A stretch of DNA of 43,709 bases. Origin: Bacteroidota bacterium (GTDB lineage Bacteria > Bacteroidota > Bacteroidia > Cytophagales > Cyclobacteriaceae). Shown here in pieces: positions 42,889 through 43,709 of the stretch (position 1 is its first letter; the number at the start of each line of letters is the position of its first letter). The translations under genes were made by a program, and so were the position numbers. The notes under the pieces are model-generated. The model was given only the letters and a program-made list of their open reading frames with translations. It was not told the DNA's origin and made no database searches. The stretch is taken from assembly GCA_013285945.1 (NCBI GenBank), contig JABDGP010000022.1, positions 1-43,709 on the forward strand. Reading direction: 5' to 3'.

Positions 42889-42899
42889 TAACGATTAAC
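42889..42899. repeat. Copy of the intergenic TTAATCGTTA motif
   Basis: TAACGATTAAC is the exact reverse complement of 29685-29695. It lies in the 63-base kdpA-kdpB gap, which also repeats TTAACG nearby. Confidence 0.3.
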
Positions 42900-42935
42900 A
42901 ATTAACGAATGGCTATCAACGATTCGACGAAATAA

Positions 42936-43709
42936 ATGAAAACTAAAAACACAACCCTGTTTCAAAGACAACTTGTTAATGAGGCGCTGAGTCAGTCATT
43001 CGCTAAGCTGAATCCGAAAATTCTGTTCCGTAATCCTGTAATGTTTGTGGTGGAGGTTTGTACAATCGTGATGCTGATCGTAACAATTTATTCACTGACA
43101 AATTCTTCACAAGGGTCCTTCGGTTATAACCTTTCTGTCTTTGTCATTTTGCTGTTGACATTGCTCTTTGCAAATTTCGCCGAAGCAATAGCAGAAGCGC
43201 GCGGCAAAGCTCAGGCCGATTCATTGCGAAAGACACGTGAAGAAACACCTGCCAAAGTTTATGTAGACGGTCATATTATTTCGAAGAGCTCTTCTTCATT
43301 AAAAAAGGGCGATATCTTTTTATGCGAAACCGGCGATATTATTCCTACCGATGGAGAAATCATCGAAGGTATTGCAACGATAGACGAAAGCGCTATCACG
43401 GGAGAAAGCGCTCCCGTAATCCGGGAATCGGGTGGAGACAAATCCAGTGTAACAGGTGGGACAAAAGTATTGTCGGATAAAATCAAGGTGATCGTAACAA
43501 CTCAACCTGGCGAAAGTTTTCTTGATAAAATGATTGCCCTTGTAGAAGGCGCCAACCGCCAGAAGACACCTAATGAAATTGCACTCACCATTTTGCTCGC
43601 AGGCTTTACGTTGGTATTTATTATTGTCTGCATCACACTGAAACCATTTGCTGACTACACTCATGCCACTATTTCTATTGCGGCGCTGATCTCACTTTTT
43701 GTTTGTCTT
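42936..43709 (+). CDS. kdpB: K+-transporting P-type ATPase subunit B, 3' truncated by window
   Basis: KdpB is the ATP-hydrolysing subunit of KdpFABC. 258 codons are visible from the ATG at 42936. The N-terminal helices, LFANFAEAIAEARGKAQADSL, the actuator-domain segment GDIIPTDGEIIEG and the TGES motif (ITGESAPVIRE) are all present. The phosphorylation motif DKTGT would come just after the window end. Confidence 0.95.
   Translation, partial: MKTKNTTLFQRQLVNEALSQSFAKLNPKILFRNPVMFVVEVCTIVMLIVTIYSLTNSSQGSFGYNLSVFVILLLTLLFANFAEAIAEARGKAQADSLRKTREETPAKVYVDGHIISKSSSSLKKGDIFLCETGDIIPTDGEIIEGIATIDESAITGESAPVIRESGGDKSSVTGGTKVLSDKIKVIVTTQPGESFLDKMIALVEGANRQKTPNEIALTILLAGFTLVFIIVCITLKPFADYTHATISIAALISLFVCL

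Noticed and set aside
1-43709. CRISPR array, phage, insertion sequence or restriction system
   Set aside because: No spaced direct repeats, transposase, integrase, methyltransferase-endonuclease pair or terminal inverted repeats were seen.

Overview
The window looks like a chromosomal segment from a Cytophagales-type member of the Bacteroidota. Four things point there. Upstream of many genes there are Bacteroidota promoters of the form TTG-N(17-23)-TAnnTTTG, with almost no Shine-Dalgarno sequences. A secreted protein carries a type IX secretion C-terminal sorting domain. A TonB-dependent receptor has an N-terminal CarboxypepD_reg-like domain. The fusA-rpsJ gene order is also typical. I see no tRNA, rRNA, CRISPR array, insertion sequence or prophage, and no gene-free stretch over 300 bases. 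Most genes are housekeeping or general physiology. The least ordinary content is in regulatory architecture and in a few unusual domain combinations.

Layout. 1-3.1 kb: the end of an HtrA/DegP protease, a DbpA-like RNA helicase and a small SET-domain protein. 3.1-6.6 kb, minus strand: the str operon rpsL-rpsG-fusA-rpsJ, with a clear promoter and a terminator after rpsJ. 6.7-13.0 kb: mixed genes, namely a lipoprotein, the NAD(P)HX repair enzyme, a stand-alone T9SS sorting-domain protein, a serine hydrolase, rsmG, crcB, an acyltransferase and a metallo-beta-lactamase-fold hydrolase. 13.0-18.0 kb, minus strand: an iron-type operon of TonB receptor, imelysin lipoprotein and di-heme oxidoreductase, whose promoter is flanked by two near-identical palindromes. 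18.1-20.3 kb: YitT, VOC, cupin and a Gre-like factor in a tight operon. 20.3-27.0 kb, minus strand: sugar-phosphate-isomerase-like protein, APC permease, ethanolamine-type permease, cytoplasmic histidine kinase, glutamine-synthetase-like ligase and a small zinc-ribbon protein. This group is a plausible amine/ethanolamine uptake and gamma-glutamylation unit.

27.1-33.4 kb: a TPR signalling protein, tadA, an AraC regulator divergent from a NagX-like membrane acyltransferase, a DUF2268-like metalloprotease and small unknown proteins. 33.6-36.1 kb: a lipoprotein, an ECF sigma factor and an overlapping gene that appears to join an anti-sigma-like cytoplasmic segment, one membrane helix, a long linker and an outer-membrane-barrel-like domain. 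36.3-39.2 kb: an M50-like membrane protein, dnaX split by an A10 frameshift/slippage site, and rpsT. 39.3 kb to the end: an MFS transporter, then the potassium-pump operon (unknown ORF, two very small membrane peptides including kdpF, kdpA and the first part of kdpB, which runs off the window).

The observations most worth follow-up are: the dnaX A10 slippery tract with an upstream GGAGG; the sigma/anti-sigma/barrel module with a hairpin over the sigma factor's ribosome binding site; the paired operators at the iron operon together with a di-heme enzyme whose first CxxCH reads CKSWH; and the coupling of an ethanolamine permease with a glutamine-synthetase-like ligase.
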